The notes: a model not told the origin generated them from the letters alone. A stretch of DNA of 7,200 bases from Cellvibrionaceae bacterium (GCA_027012915.1 JALUYN010000601.1:1-7200); one strand, 5' to 3'; shown: positions 1 to 6,706, counted from the first letter of the stretch. Made by a program: numbers and translations.

Positions 1-124
1 CCTCTTCTTTACGCTCAACCGTAACACCTGGCCAGTTGCCCGTGCGTTGGCGGGTTCCAGTAAGGCGATTGAAGAGGGTGGTTTTGCCACAATTGGGCGA
101 ACCGATGATGGCAATTTCTTTCAC
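1..124 (-). CDS. feoB: Ferrous iron transport protein B, N-terminal fragment (cut by window edge)
   Basis: The minus strand from a GTG at 124 encodes the first ~41 residues of FeoB, the inner-membrane Fe2+ permease with an N-terminal G-protein domain. It opens with KEIAIIG and then the G1/P-loop GSPNCGKT at residues 8-15, followed by TLFNRLTG. The switch I region is [12 protein letters not shown] at residues 29-40, with Thr35 as the expected G2 threonine. This is a very typical FeoB start, except that the usual GNPN of the P-loop is GSPN. GTG is chosen because homologues start immediately before this strand and no better start lies between it and the feoA stop. An AAGAG at 132-136 sits 7 nt upstream as a plausible ribosome site. 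feoB follows feoA by 27 nt on the same strand, so the two are almost certainly one operon. The rest of the G domain and the membrane domain lie outside the window. Confidence 0.93.
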   Translation of the reverse strand, partial: MKEIAIIGSPNCGKTTLFNRLTGTRQRTGNWPGVTVERKEE

Positions 125-151
125 GAAGGGACTCTTTAGATCGTACAGAAG

Positions 152-388
152 TTAAAGGCTTACGCGGATACCTTGGGCGTCAGATTCACGCATAGAGTAA
201 AGGGTGCCAAGCACCTTGATTTGCAATGGCCCTTTGCCCGGCGCCTTGCGCAGAATCTCGACCGATGATCCCGGCTTTATGCCCAGGTTCTGGCAAACCT
301 GCTGAAAACTGGGTAGCTGATTGATAAACGATTCCACTGTGGCTGCCTGACCAATGGCCAGCTGGCTTAGCGGTAAGGTTTGAGACAT
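152..388 (-). CDS. feoA: Ferrous iron transport protein A (FeoA)
   Basis: This 78-residue small cytoplasmic protein has the FeoA SH3-like fold signature. An N-terminal LSQLAIGQAATVESF strand region is followed by a helix ending in NLGIKPGSSVEILRKAP (around residues 34-50) and then a C-terminal strand PLQIKVLGTLYSMRES ending in IRVSL. The LGIxPG...V turn and the length (~75-85 aa) are standard for the family. FeoA is required for full FeoB activity and is thought to bind or modulate FeoB at the inner membrane. The ATG at 388 is the natural start. A GAG about 9 nt upstream is a weak ribosome site, and the candidate -10 at 411-416 leaves only a short leader. The gene is first in a feoA-feoB operon, and the TAA stop is in the same frame as feoB, 27 nt before its GTG. 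No feoC is visible, but it would lie beyond feoB. Confidence 0.92.
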   Translation of the reverse strand: MSQTLPLSQLAIGQAATVESFINQLPSFQQVCQNLGIKPGSSVEILRKAPGKGPLQIKVLGTLYSMRESDAQGIRVSL

Positions 389-410
389 AGGAATCTACTC
401 GCAATGGATA

Positions 411-416
411 CTTATA
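411..416 (-). promoter_or_regulatory. Candidate -10 element of the feoA promoter
   Basis: On the minus strand this hexamer reads TATAAG, five of six matches to TATAAT. It lies about 22 nt upstream of the feoA ATG, so transcription would start near 404 with a very short leader. I see no convincing -35 hexamer at 16-18 nt spacing. The call rests on the -10 match and on the adjacent Fur-type palindrome, which would cover the -35 region. Confidence 0.4.
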
Positions 417-423
417 TGAGGTT

Positions 424-446
424 GATTTCGATAATTGTTATCAATC
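424..446 (-). promoter_or_regulatory. Fur-box-like operator for the feo operon
   Basis: The core is a perfect inverted repeat, GATAA-TTG-TTATC, at 430-442. It is flanked by GATT at 424-427 and AATC at 443-446, which are also complementary though offset by two bases. The 19 bases at 424-442 match the classical Fur consensus (GATAATGATAATCATTATC) at 14 positions by my count. The site sits just upstream of the candidate feoA -10, where Fe2+-Fur would block RNA polymerase. This fits the well-known Fur repression of feo operons. It is also about 150 bp upstream of oppA on the other strand, and an effect there is only a possibility. Confidence 0.72.
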
Positions 447-593
447 GGGGGAGGTTACATTGGATAGTGGTCCGGTTTCTACCGAAAAAGTCGTTTTTAT
501 TGATCTATTTCAGGATAAATTGGGGTATGTTTGGACTCTGTGGAAAGGAATGTCCTCACAAAAGAATAAATACGTTAGATTCAGACAGATTTC

Positions 594-2222
594 ATGAAAA
601 TTGCTCAAGTATTATCCGTTTTATTGATGGTGTGGCTGCTGAGTGCCTGCGAGCCTGCAAAGGTTCAAGGTGTGGATTACGACAAACGCAGTATCTCCAT
701 CGCTCTGACGCAGGAACCCCCCGATCTCAATACCACCAGCAGCACCGATTCCGTGAGTTTTATGGTGTTAACTCACGTGATGGAGGGCCTGCTCAGCTAT
801 GACCGCGACAACAATCTGGTGGGGGGAGTGGCTGAGCGCTGGGAGCTGCGTGAGGATGGCGCGACCTTCTGGCTGCGCGAAGATGCCCGTTGGAGCAATG
901 GCAAACCGGTTACTGCACATGATTTTGTGTTTGCCTGGCGCAAGGTTGTGGATCCAGCCAACGCCTCCGAGTACGCATTTATTCTCTACCCCATTACTAA
1001 CGCCCAGGCGATTAACGAAGGTGAATTACCCCTGAGTGAGTTGGGAGTCAGAGCGATTGACGACCACACACTGGAAGTGGATCTGTTTCAACCCTGTCCG
1101 TATTTTTTGGGATTAACCGCATTCGGTGTGCTAAATCCGGTCAACCAGGAGTTCTATGAAAGTCGTGGTGAGCGCTACGCCGCCGATGTCGAAGACTTGC
1201 TCTACAACGGCCCCTTTAAGCTGACATCCTGGATTCACGGTGCGTCGCTGCGCATGGATAAGAACCCTGAATACTGGGATCGTGACAATGTTTGGCTGGA
1301 GATCATCGACGCACCCTATATTACCGAGGATTCCAATGCCCGATTGAATCTCTATCGCGACGGCATGATCGCCATGGCCAATGGCATGAATGAGCAGGCT
1401 CTGCTTGGTGCCATGCAGGAGCGCATGCAAATCAAGACTTTTATGGACGGCGCTATCTTCTTTATCGAGTTCAATCAGCGCGACGAGCGGGCTACACGCA
1501 GCAAGTATTTGCGCAAGGCAATACAGACCGTACTCAATACCGAAGATCTCGTATACAAGGTGATTGGTAATCCCGGCAGTTTTCCTGCACGCACCATCTT
1601 CCCGCGCTGGATGAAAGGTGTTGATGATGATTTTGTGCGGGAGTTTCCCCCAGAGCGGGTACCCGTGGACCTGGATCTGGGGCGCAAGTACATCGAGCTG
1701 GCAAAGCAGGAACTGGGAGTAGAGCAACTGCCACCGATTACTCTTTTGGCCGATGACAGTCAGGGTGGCTCCAAGGTTTCTGAGTATCTGCAGGCGGTTA
1801 TGAAACAACGGCTGGGGCTCGATGTGCGTGTGGATGCACAGATTTTCAAGCAGCGCTTGGCGAAGATGACTTCGGGCGACTTCGATATGGTCATTTCTGG
1901 CTGGGGGCCAGACTACAACGATCTGTTGACCTACGGTGACTTGTTTTACAGCAAGAATCTCAATAATCGCGGCCGCTATGCCAGCGAGGAGTACGATCAC
2001 TGGGTCGCGGTAGCGCAAAGGTCGCTGCAGCGAGAAGAGCGGGCGCAGGCGTTTGCGCAGATGCAGCGCTTGATTGTGGAGGACGCCGTGATTGTGCCCC
2101 TGTATGAGCGCGGCGTGGTGTATGTGCAAAACCCCAGATTGCACGGTGTGGTGCGCCGTCCCATAGGCGGTGACCCCAATTTCAGGTTCGCGCGTATTGC
2201 GGCGCCGGAGGCAACGCCATGA
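594..2222 (+). CDS. oppA: Oligopeptide ABC transporter substrate-binding lipoprotein (OppA/MppA type)
   Basis: This 542-residue family 5 (SBP_bac_5) extracytoplasmic solute-binding protein captures peptides and delivers them to OppBC. The N-terminus is a lipoprotein signal peptide: a Lys at position 2, a hydrophobic stretch 5-16, then lipobox LSAC with the lipidated Cys at 19. The next residue is Glu rather than the strict inner-membrane retention signal Asp. Family landmarks in order are ALTQEPPDLN (37-46), DGATFWLREDARWSNGKPVT (88-107) with HDFVFAWRKVVDP, YNGPFKL (204-210), and SGWGPDYNDLLTY (435-447), the equivalent of the GW-ADY-DP segment lining the OppA ligand pocket. The length matches E. 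coli OppA closely. The ATG at 594 is chosen because the signal peptide begins there, although the ribosome site is weak. The gene heads a five-gene operon and overlaps oppB by 4 nt (ATGA). The substrate is inferred as oligopeptides; dipeptides, murein peptides or other family 5 ligands cannot be excluded. Confidence 0.9.
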   Translation: MKIAQVLSVLLMVWLLSACEPAKVQGVDYDKRSISIALTQEPPDLNTTSSTDSVSFMVLTHVMEGLLSYDRDNNLVGGVAERWELREDGATFWLREDARWSNGKPVTAHDFVFAWRKVVDPANASEYAFILYPITNAQAINEGELPLSELGVRAIDDHTLEVDLFQPCPYFLGLTAFGVLNPVNQEFYESRGERYAADVEDLLYNGPFKLTSWIHGASLRMDKNPEYWDRDNVWLEIIDAPYITEDSNARLNLYRDGMIAMANGMNEQALLGAMQERMQIKTFMDGAIFFIEFNQRDERATRSKYLRKAIQTVLNTEDLVYKVIGNPGSFPARTIFPRWMKGVDDDFVREFPPERVPVDLDLGRKYIELAKQELGVEQLPPITLLADDSQGGSKVSEYLQAVMKQRLGLDVRVDAQIFKQRLAKMTSGDFDMVISGWGPDYNDLLTYGDLFYSKNLNNRGRYASEEYDHWVAVAQRSLQREERAQAFAQMQRLIVEDAVIVPLYERGVVYVQNPRLHGVVRRPIGGDPNFRFARIAAPEATP

Positions 2223-3163
2223 CCCAGTTTATTTTCAAACGATTGTTGTCCGGGCTGATCACCATCTGGTTTATTGCTACCGCCACCTTTGTCGCCATGC
2301 ATGTGGTGCCTGGAGATCCACTGGCCAATGCCAAGGCCATGAAACCGGAGATTCGAAAAAACCTCGAGGCTCGCTACGGGTTGGACAAGCCCATCACGCA
2401 ACAGTACGTCATTTATATTGGCAATATGCTGCAGGGAGACTTTGGCATCTCTTTTACTCAAAAGAATCGCCGCGTAAATGACATTATTCGCGAGCACTTT
2501 CCCATCTCTGCAGTACTCGGGGTGCTGGCACTGTTGATTGCCGCCATTGGGGGTATTGTCTGGGGGGCAATCACGGCAGTGTACCGTGATCGCTGGCCCG
2601 ACAGCGTGATCATGTTTTTGGTTGTGGTCTCTGTCTCGGTGCCGAGTTTTGTGTTCGCGATGCTCGGTCAGCTCGGCATCTTAAACCTCAACCAATGGTG
2701 GGGCAGCTCGCTGCTGCCGGTGGCCGGGTGGGGCACATTTCAGCATATGTTAATGCCAGCGTTGGTTTTGGGGTTGGGAACCATGGCCTATCTAACGCGC
2801 TTGATGCGTTCCTCCATGTTAGAGGTGACCAGCGCCGACTACATTCGAACGGCCCGGGCAAAGGGGCTCTCGCCGCTGCGGATTTTCTTCAAGCACCAGC
2901 TGCGCAACGCCATTCTTCCCGTGGTGACGGTACTCGGTCCGGCGATTGCGGCAATCACTACAGGTGGCTTTGTGGTAGAGCTGGTGTTTGCCATCCCGGG
3001 GCTGGGACGTTACTTCGTTCAAGCTGTGCAGCAATTGGATTACACCGTAATTATGGGAACCACGGTTTTTTACGGCGCGTTTCTGGTCCTGATGGTGCTA
3101 GTGGTGGATATTCTCTACGGCTTTATTGATCCGCGCATTCGCGTCGGCAAGAGTGGAGCGTGA
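2219..3163 (+). CDS. oppB: Oligopeptide ABC transporter permease OppB/DppB
   Basis: This 314-residue inner-membrane permease is one half of the peptide channel. TM1 at about residues 9-30 ends in the conserved VPGDP (30-34), followed by YGLDKP (53-58) and GDFGISF (73-79), all typical of OppB/DppB. Further membrane segments are visible near 98-122, 129-151, 178-197, 231-258 and 281-303. The cytoplasmic EAA loop that docks on the ATPases is DYIRTARAKGLSPLRIFF and the residues after it (about 207-235). The C-terminus has the usual YGFIDPRIR (300-308). The length is normal for the family. A good GGAGG at 2207-2211 lies 7 nt before the ATG. The start overlaps the oppA stop as ATGA, and the stop overlaps a possible oppC GTG start, so translation is probably coupled. 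Confidence 0.95.
   Translation: MTQFIFKRLLSGLITIWFIATATFVAMHVVPGDPLANAKAMKPEIRKNLEARYGLDKPITQQYVIYIGNMLQGDFGISFTQKNRRVNDIIREHFPISAVLGVLALLIAAIGGIVWGAITAVYRDRWPDSVIMFLVVVSVSVPSFVFAMLGQLGILNLNQWWGSSLLPVAGWGTFQHMLMPALVLGLGTMAYLTRLMRSSMLEVTSADYIRTARAKGLSPLRIFFKHQLRNAILPVVTVLGPAIAAITTGGFVVELVFAIPGLGRYFVQAVQQLDYTVIMGTTVFYGAFLVLMVLVVDILYGFIDPRIRVGKSGA
3155..3158 (+). promoter_or_regulatory. Ribosome-binding site that decides the oppC start
   Basis: GGAG ends 7 nt before the ATG at 3166 but only 1 nt before the in-frame GTG at 3160. The spacing therefore favours ATG 3166 over the longer GTG start, a two-codon difference. The GTG alternative would form a GTGA overlap with the oppB stop and is not excluded. 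Confidence 0.55.
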
Positions 3164-3165
3164 TC

Positions 3166-4551
3166 ATGAACTATTCATTAAAAGCGGATGATTTTGCGCC
3201 ACTGGAACATTCCAAATCTGCCGAACAGTTAGTGCGTCCGTCGTTGTCATACTGGCAGGACGCCTGGCAGAGATTGAAACGCAATCGACGAGCGCTGTGG
3301 TCCCTATATTTGATTGCCGGGCTATTGTTGATGGCTTTTGTCTTTCCTTTAGTTATACCTTTGGATCCGGAAAAACAGGATTTGACCCAGGTTTCCCAGG
3401 GCCCCGGATTTGCGCGAACGTCACTGATTGTGGAAACCCGCCCCTGGGAGGGACGTTACGCTGCTCATCAGCAGGCCACGGAAACCCGCGTTACCGGGCT
3501 TAGGGTGTTCTCTGAACCCCACACAGAAAGCGTAAAGCTAACGTGGGAACCCGTGGACGGTGCAAGTTATTATCGAGTCTATCGTCATATCCTCAAACCG
3601 TCGGGCATCGCAGACCTGGGGTTGCCGCTGGGGGCAACTGAGTTTGACGATCAGGTGTTCTATGAAGATCGTCTCAAGTTAAAAACCGATACCTATCATT
3701 ATTCCGTGGTGGCCATCGATGGTGCGGGCCAGATTATTAGCCACGATTCACTGGCCGTTTCTCCCCGTCATGCCACCAGTTTGAATGACGCTGTAAGTCG
3801 CGGTCTGATAGAAGCCGATACCAATGACCGCGATCAATGGCTGGGCCGAGAAGTGTCTTTGACATGGCATCTCTTGGGTACCGATCAACTGGGACGCGAT
3901 ATGTTGGCGCGTCTTGTGTACGGTGCGCAGACGTCGTTATTTATAGGCATTGTCGCTCCTTTGTTGTTCGTAGCTCTTGGGGTCATCTACGGCGGTTTGT
4001 CGGGTTATTTGGGGGGCAGAGTCGATGAGCTGATGATGCGATTTGCCGACTTCGTTATTGCGCTACCGTTCCTGCTGTTTATGATTCTGTTCCGCGTGGC
4101 TATGGGCATTGAATCGGGAGAGAGCGGTATCTTTCCTATGCTGATTGCTCTGGTGATTCTGGGGTGGCCTTCTGTGGCACGTCTGGTTCGAGGGCAGGTT
4201 TTACAGCTGCGTGAACAACCCTTTGTGGAGGCTGCGCAATTGATGGGGGCGTCACCCCATTACCTAATTTGGCGCCACATGTTGCCCAATGTCATGGGGG
4301 TGGTGCTGGTTTCTCTGACATTTGCGATTCCCTCTGCAATTTTCACCGAGGCGTTTCTGTCTTTTATCGGTATGGGTGTAGCACCACCAACCCCCAGCTG
4401 GGGGGCTATGTGTAATGACGGAATCAAATCGTTTCTGAGTCATCCGCACGAGCTGCTGTTTCCGGCGGTCTTGATCAGCGCAACTGTATTGGCCTTTAAC
4501 CTGTTGGGTGACGGCTTGCGTGATGCGCTTGATGCCAGAATGAAGGGGTAA
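3166..4551 (+). CDS. oppC: Oligopeptide ABC transporter permease OppC with a large periplasmic insertion
   Basis: This second permease subunit of the peptide importer pairs with OppB. It has 461 residues, whereas OppC/DppC proteins are usually about 300. The N-terminal cytoplasmic tail includes YWQDAWQRLKRNRRALWSLY, and TM1 runs about 44-65. Normally a short periplasmic loop then leads to the conserved LGTDQLGRDMLARLVYGA motif. Here that motif appears only at 237-254, so residues ~66-236 form an extra-long periplasmic segment. Part of it (109-200) looks like a fibronectin III/Ig-like beta-sandwich. The rest is ordinary: membrane segments around 256-279, 291-313, 322-342, 376-400 and 430-448, the EAA loop VEAAQLMGASPHYLIWRHML (354-373), and the C-terminal GDGLRDALDARMKG. 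The reading frame is continuous and the core motifs are intact, so this is an insertion rather than a broken gene. The start is ATG 3166 with GGAG 7 nt upstream; GTG 3160 is possible. The stop abuts the oppD start. Confidence 0.92.
   Translation: MNYSLKADDFAPLEHSKSAEQLVRPSLSYWQDAWQRLKRNRRALWSLYLIAGLLLMAFVFPLVIPLDPEKQDLTQVSQGPGFARTSLIVETRPWEGRYAAHQQATETRVTGLRVFSEPHTESVKLTWEPVDGASYYRVYRHILKPSGIADLGLPLGATEFDDQVFYEDRLKLKTDTYHYSVVAIDGAGQIISHDSLAVSPRHATSLNDAVSRGLIEADTNDRDQWLGREVSLTWHLLGTDQLGRDMLARLVYGAQTSLFIGIVAPLLFVALGVIYGGLSGYLGGRVDELMMRFADFVIALPFLLFMILFRVAMGIESGESGIFPMLIALVILGWPSVARLVRGQVLQLREQPFVEAAQLMGASPHYLIWRHMLPNVMGVVLVSLTFAIPSAIFTEAFLSFIGMGVAPPTPSWGAMCNDGIKSFLSHPHELLFPAVLISATVLAFNLLGDGLRDALDARMKG
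3490..3765 (+). other. Fibronectin III-like domain inside OppC (periplasmic loop)
   Basis: OppC residues ~109-200 read as alternating beta strands with fibronectin III hallmarks. An opening strand VTGLRVFSEP is followed by VKLTWEPVDGASYYRVYRH (123-141), where the Trp in LTW and the Tyr residues in YYRVYR match the B and C strand core of FN3. A later TYHYSVVAIDGAGQIIS (176-192) matches the F strand Y-x-V-x-A-x-D pattern and its turn. Strand VKLTW, the connector W-x-P-V-x-G-A-x-Y-Y-x-V, and Y-x-V-x-A-x-D-G-A-G are all classic in bacterial FN3 modules. Since it follows TM1 of an inside-out N-terminus, it should sit in the periplasm near where OppA docks. The fold is inferred from sequence pattern only. 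Confidence 0.68.
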
Positions 4552-5604
4552 GTGGTGAACCAGATTAATCATATAGCGGCATTGAGTATTGACGATCTGC
4601 GGGTGGATTTCACAACGGAAGGCGGTCGCGTGCAGGCCGTGAGAGGTGTGTCACTGTCGGTGAATCCCGGAGAGACACTGGCGCTTGTTGGAGAGTCGGG
4701 GTGCGGTAAATCCGTGACCATGATGAGCGTGATGGGATTAATACCGGTGCCACCCGGGCGCATTGTATCGGGATCAGCAATGCTCAATGGGCGGGAAATC
4801 ATTGGCATGTCGCCTACCGAACTCAACCGGGTGCGCGGGTCCGAGATCAGTATGATCTTTCAGGATCCTATGAGTGCTCTGAATCCGACCATGCGCATTG
4901 GTGATCAGATTGCTGAAACCCTGATGGTACACCGTGGCATGGCTCGCGGTGATGCTCTGGCTCGCGCGGTGCAATTGCTGGATCGAACCCGAATTCCCGA
5001 AGCGGCACAGCGGGCGCGACAGTATCCTTTTGAATTCTCAGGCGGAATGCTGCAGAGGGCGGTGATCGCCATGGCGTTGGCGTGTAACCCCAGTGTTTTG
5101 ATTGCCGATGAGCCCACAACGGCGCTGGATGTGACGATCCAGAATCAGGTATTGGAGCTGATGCGGGAAATCCAGCGAGAAGAGGGTATGGCGATTGTAT
5201 TGATTACCCATGATCTCGGTGTGGTCGCACGAATGGCCGATCAGGTCGCAGTCATGTATGCCGGACAGGTAGTCGAGAGCGGTTCGGTAGATGATATTTT
5301 CTATCGCAGCGCCCACCCATATACCCTTGGCTTGAAACAATCTATGCCGTCAGTCGCCGAGGCCGATCATGCGCAACTGACACCAATTGCCGGGAGTCCT
5401 CCCGATCTGTTTGCGCCGCCGCCGGGGTGTGGCTATTGCTCTCGCTGTTCTCACGCGATGCAACTGTGCCAATCTCGCCAGCCTGACTTGCTGTCGGTTG
5501 ACAGTGGACATATCAGTCGATGCTGGCTACAGCATGAACTGTCGCCCGTGCGGCAATCGGATGTGTATCTGAAGAACGCTGCAGAGGTACACGGCAATGA
5601 TTGA
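4552..5604 (+). CDS. oppD: Oligopeptide ABC transporter ATP-binding protein OppD
   Basis: This 350-residue cytoplasmic ATPase subunit forms a heterodimer with OppF to power uptake. Motifs in order are Walker A GESGCGKS (47-54), Q-loop IFQDPMSALNP with Gln104, signature FSGGM (162-166), Walker B VLIADEP (182-188) with the catalytic Glu187, D-loop SALD-equivalent TALD (190-193), and H-loop His220 in LITHD. The C-terminal oligopeptide-transporter extension holds GSPPDLFAPPPGC and cysteines 293, 296, 299, 306 and 324. The C-x5-C-x6-C...C arrangement (293/299/306/324) is the one linked to a [4Fe-4S] cluster in DppD/OppD relatives; Cys296 is additional. The signature reads FSGGMLQR where LSGGMRQR is more common. 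The start is GTG at 4552, immediately after the oppC stop; a second GTG at 4555 is better spaced from AAGGGG at 4543-4548 and is an equal alternative. The end overlaps oppF by 8 nt. Confidence 0.95.
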   Translation: MVNQINHIAALSIDDLRVDFTTEGGRVQAVRGVSLSVNPGETLALVGESGCGKSVTMMSVMGLIPVPPGRIVSGSAMLNGREIIGMSPTELNRVRGSEISMIFQDPMSALNPTMRIGDQIAETLMVHRGMARGDALARAVQLLDRTRIPEAAQRARQYPFEFSGGMLQRAVIAMALACNPSVLIADEPTTALDVTIQNQVLELMREIQREEGMAIVLITHDLGVVARMADQVAVMYAGQVVESGSVDDIFYRSAHPYTLGLKQSMPSVAEADHAQLTPIAGSPPDLFAPPPGCGYCSRCSHAMQLCQSRQPDLLSVDSGHISRCWLQHELSPVRQSDVYLKNAAEVHGND

Positions 5605-6544
5605 GATTAGAAACCTGCAAAAGAAATTCAACATTGGCCGCGGTCAGGAACTGTTGGCGGTGGACGATGTGTCTTTGGTTATCCGGGAAAACTCCATTGT
5701 CGGTTTGGTGGGGGAGAGTGGTTCAGGTAAATCCACTTTGGGCAAAGCCCTGCTTGGTCTTCACGACAAGAGTTCAGGAGAGGTGATTTACCGGGGTGAG
5801 CCTCTTCCCGCGCGATACCGCGCTGCTGATTTCAGGCGTCATAGCCAAACCATGCAGATGATATTTCAGGACCCTTATGCGTCTCTCAACCCTCGCATGA
5901 CCGTGGAAGAAATCCTTACCGAGCCGCTACGTCTGCAGGGTATGGGCTCAGCCACAGAACGTCGCGAGAAAGCCGCGCAGTGGATGGAGAATGTAAACCT
6001 GCATGCTTCGCATTTGGGGCGCTATCCCCATGAATTCTCAGGAGGACAGCGCCAGCGCATTGGTATTGCCAGAGCCTTGATTACGCAGCCGGAGTTTGTG
6101 GTGTGCGACGAGCCCATTTCCGCACTGGATGTGTCGGTGCAGGCTCAAGTGGTGAATTTACTTGGAGAACTCCAGAAGTCTATGGGTTTGACCCTGTTGT
6201 TTATTGCACACGATCTGTCCATGGTGCGCTACATTTCTGATGACATGGTGGTGATGTATCTCGGCAGCGTGGTAGAGCAAGGGCCTGCTGATAGCGTGTA
6301 TTTTTCTCCAAAGCACCCCTATACCCAGGCGCTGACGGAGTCCAATCCGCTGGCTGATCCACATCAGGAGAAGCAGCGACAACACGGGCTAATTGAAGGG
6401 GAGGTGCCATCACCGGTGAATCTGCCGCCAGGTTGCCGCTTCGCCGGGCGCTGTGATCGGGTGATGGACCGTTGTCACAAAGAGCGGCCGCGCCTGCAGG
6501 CAATCGCAGAGGATCATTTGGTGGCTTGTCATCTCTATGATTGA
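5597..6544 (+). CDS. oppF: Oligopeptide ABC transporter ATP-binding protein OppF
   Basis: This 315-residue second ATPase subunit is the partner of OppD at the cytoplasmic face of OppBC. It shows Walker A GESGSGKS (39-46), Q-loop MIFQDPYASLNPRMTV with Gln91, signature FSGGQRQR (147-154), Walker B FVVCDEP (167-173) with Glu172, SALDVSVQAQVVNLL (175-189), and H-loop His205 in FIAHDLSMVRYISD. The FQDPYASLNPRMTV stretch and the LLFIAHDLSMVRY segment are diagnostic for OppF/DppF over OppD. The C-terminal region LPPGCRFAGRC...C...C has cysteines 280, 286, 293 and 311, the same C-x5-C-x6-C spacing as in OppD. The ATG at 5597 overlaps the oppD end by 8 nt, with AGAGG at 5583-5587 nine bases upstream. 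The length is normal. It is the last gene of the operon, with no clear intrinsic terminator behind it. Confidence 0.95.
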   Translation: MIEIRNLQKKFNIGRGQELLAVDDVSLVIRENSIVGLVGESGSGKSTLGKALLGLHDKSSGEVIYRGEPLPARYRAADFRRHSQTMQMIFQDPYASLNPRMTVEEILTEPLRLQGMGSATERREKAAQWMENVNLHASHLGRYPHEFSGGQRQRIGIARALITQPEFVVCDEPISALDVSVQAQVVNLLGELQKSMGLTLLFIAHDLSMVRYISDDMVVMYLGSVVEQGPADSVYFSPKHPYTQALTESNPLADPHQEKQRQHGLIEGEVPSPVNLPPGCRFAGRCDRVMDRCHKERPRLQAIAEDHLVACHLYD

Positions 6545-6642
6545 GGTGAGATGACGTCGATTGTTATGCCCTTGGTCCAATTGATCAATAATAGGGTAAA
6601 GCCTTGCTGCCTTCGGCCGCTAACCTTGTCTGTAAAGACTTT

Positions 6643-6671
6643 TTTACGACTGGGCTGTGCCTGTCTACACT
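6643..6671 (+). promoter_or_regulatory. Weak candidate sigma70 promoter for the chemotaxis-like gene
   Basis: TTTACG at 6643-6648 (four of six matches to TTGACA) and TACACT at 6666-6671 (four of six to TATAAT) are separated by exactly 17 nt. Transcription would start near 6678, about 30 nt before the ATG at 6707. I found no flagellar sigma28-type match (TAAA-N15-GCCGATAA) here. The gap after oppF (162 bp) makes a separate promoter reasonable, but the matches are modest and the -10 overlaps an inverted repeat. Confidence 0.3.
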
Positions 6672-6680
6672 CTGTAGGCA
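6662..6680 (+). repeat. Short inverted repeat upstream of the chemotaxis-like gene
   Basis: TGTCTACA and TGTAGGCA form an 8-bp stem with one T-G wobble around a 3-base loop (CTC). No T run follows on the plus strand, so it is not a convincing oppF terminator. It lies 26 nt before the ATG at 6707 and could be an operator-like dyad or a leader hairpin; a chance repeat is also possible. Confidence 0.35.
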
Positions 6681-6706
6681 AAGGATAGCCTTCGATGGAC
6701 TGAGTT

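Noticed and set aside
500..531. Possible oppA promoter: TTGATC at 500-505 with TATGTT at 526-531
   Set aside because: The spacing is 20 nt, too long for a normal sigma70 promoter, and no extended -10 is present. Other pairs in this region matched no better.
539..560. CRP-like TGTG...CACA dyad upstream of oppA
   Set aside because: The half sites are separated by 12 nt rather than the 6 of a CRP site, and their inner bases do not match well.
380..802. Plus-strand 140-codon open frame across the feo-opp intergenic region and the oppA start
   Set aside because: It overlaps the clear oppA lipoprotein signal peptide in another frame, crosses the Fur-type operator, and has no recognisable domain.
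1131..2144. Long minus-strand open frame (337 codons) opposite oppA
   Set aside because: It lies wholly inside a confident oppA gene on the other strand, has no recognisable domain, and its composition is what an antisense reading of a coding region gives.
6605..6650. Possible rho-independent terminator after oppF (GC-rich GCC-TTC-GGC dyad, and GTAAA...TTTAC near a T run)
   Set aside because: The GC dyad has a 3-bp core with a mismatch and is not followed by a T tract. The T run at 6640-6645 belongs to a weak AT dyad with no GC stem before it.
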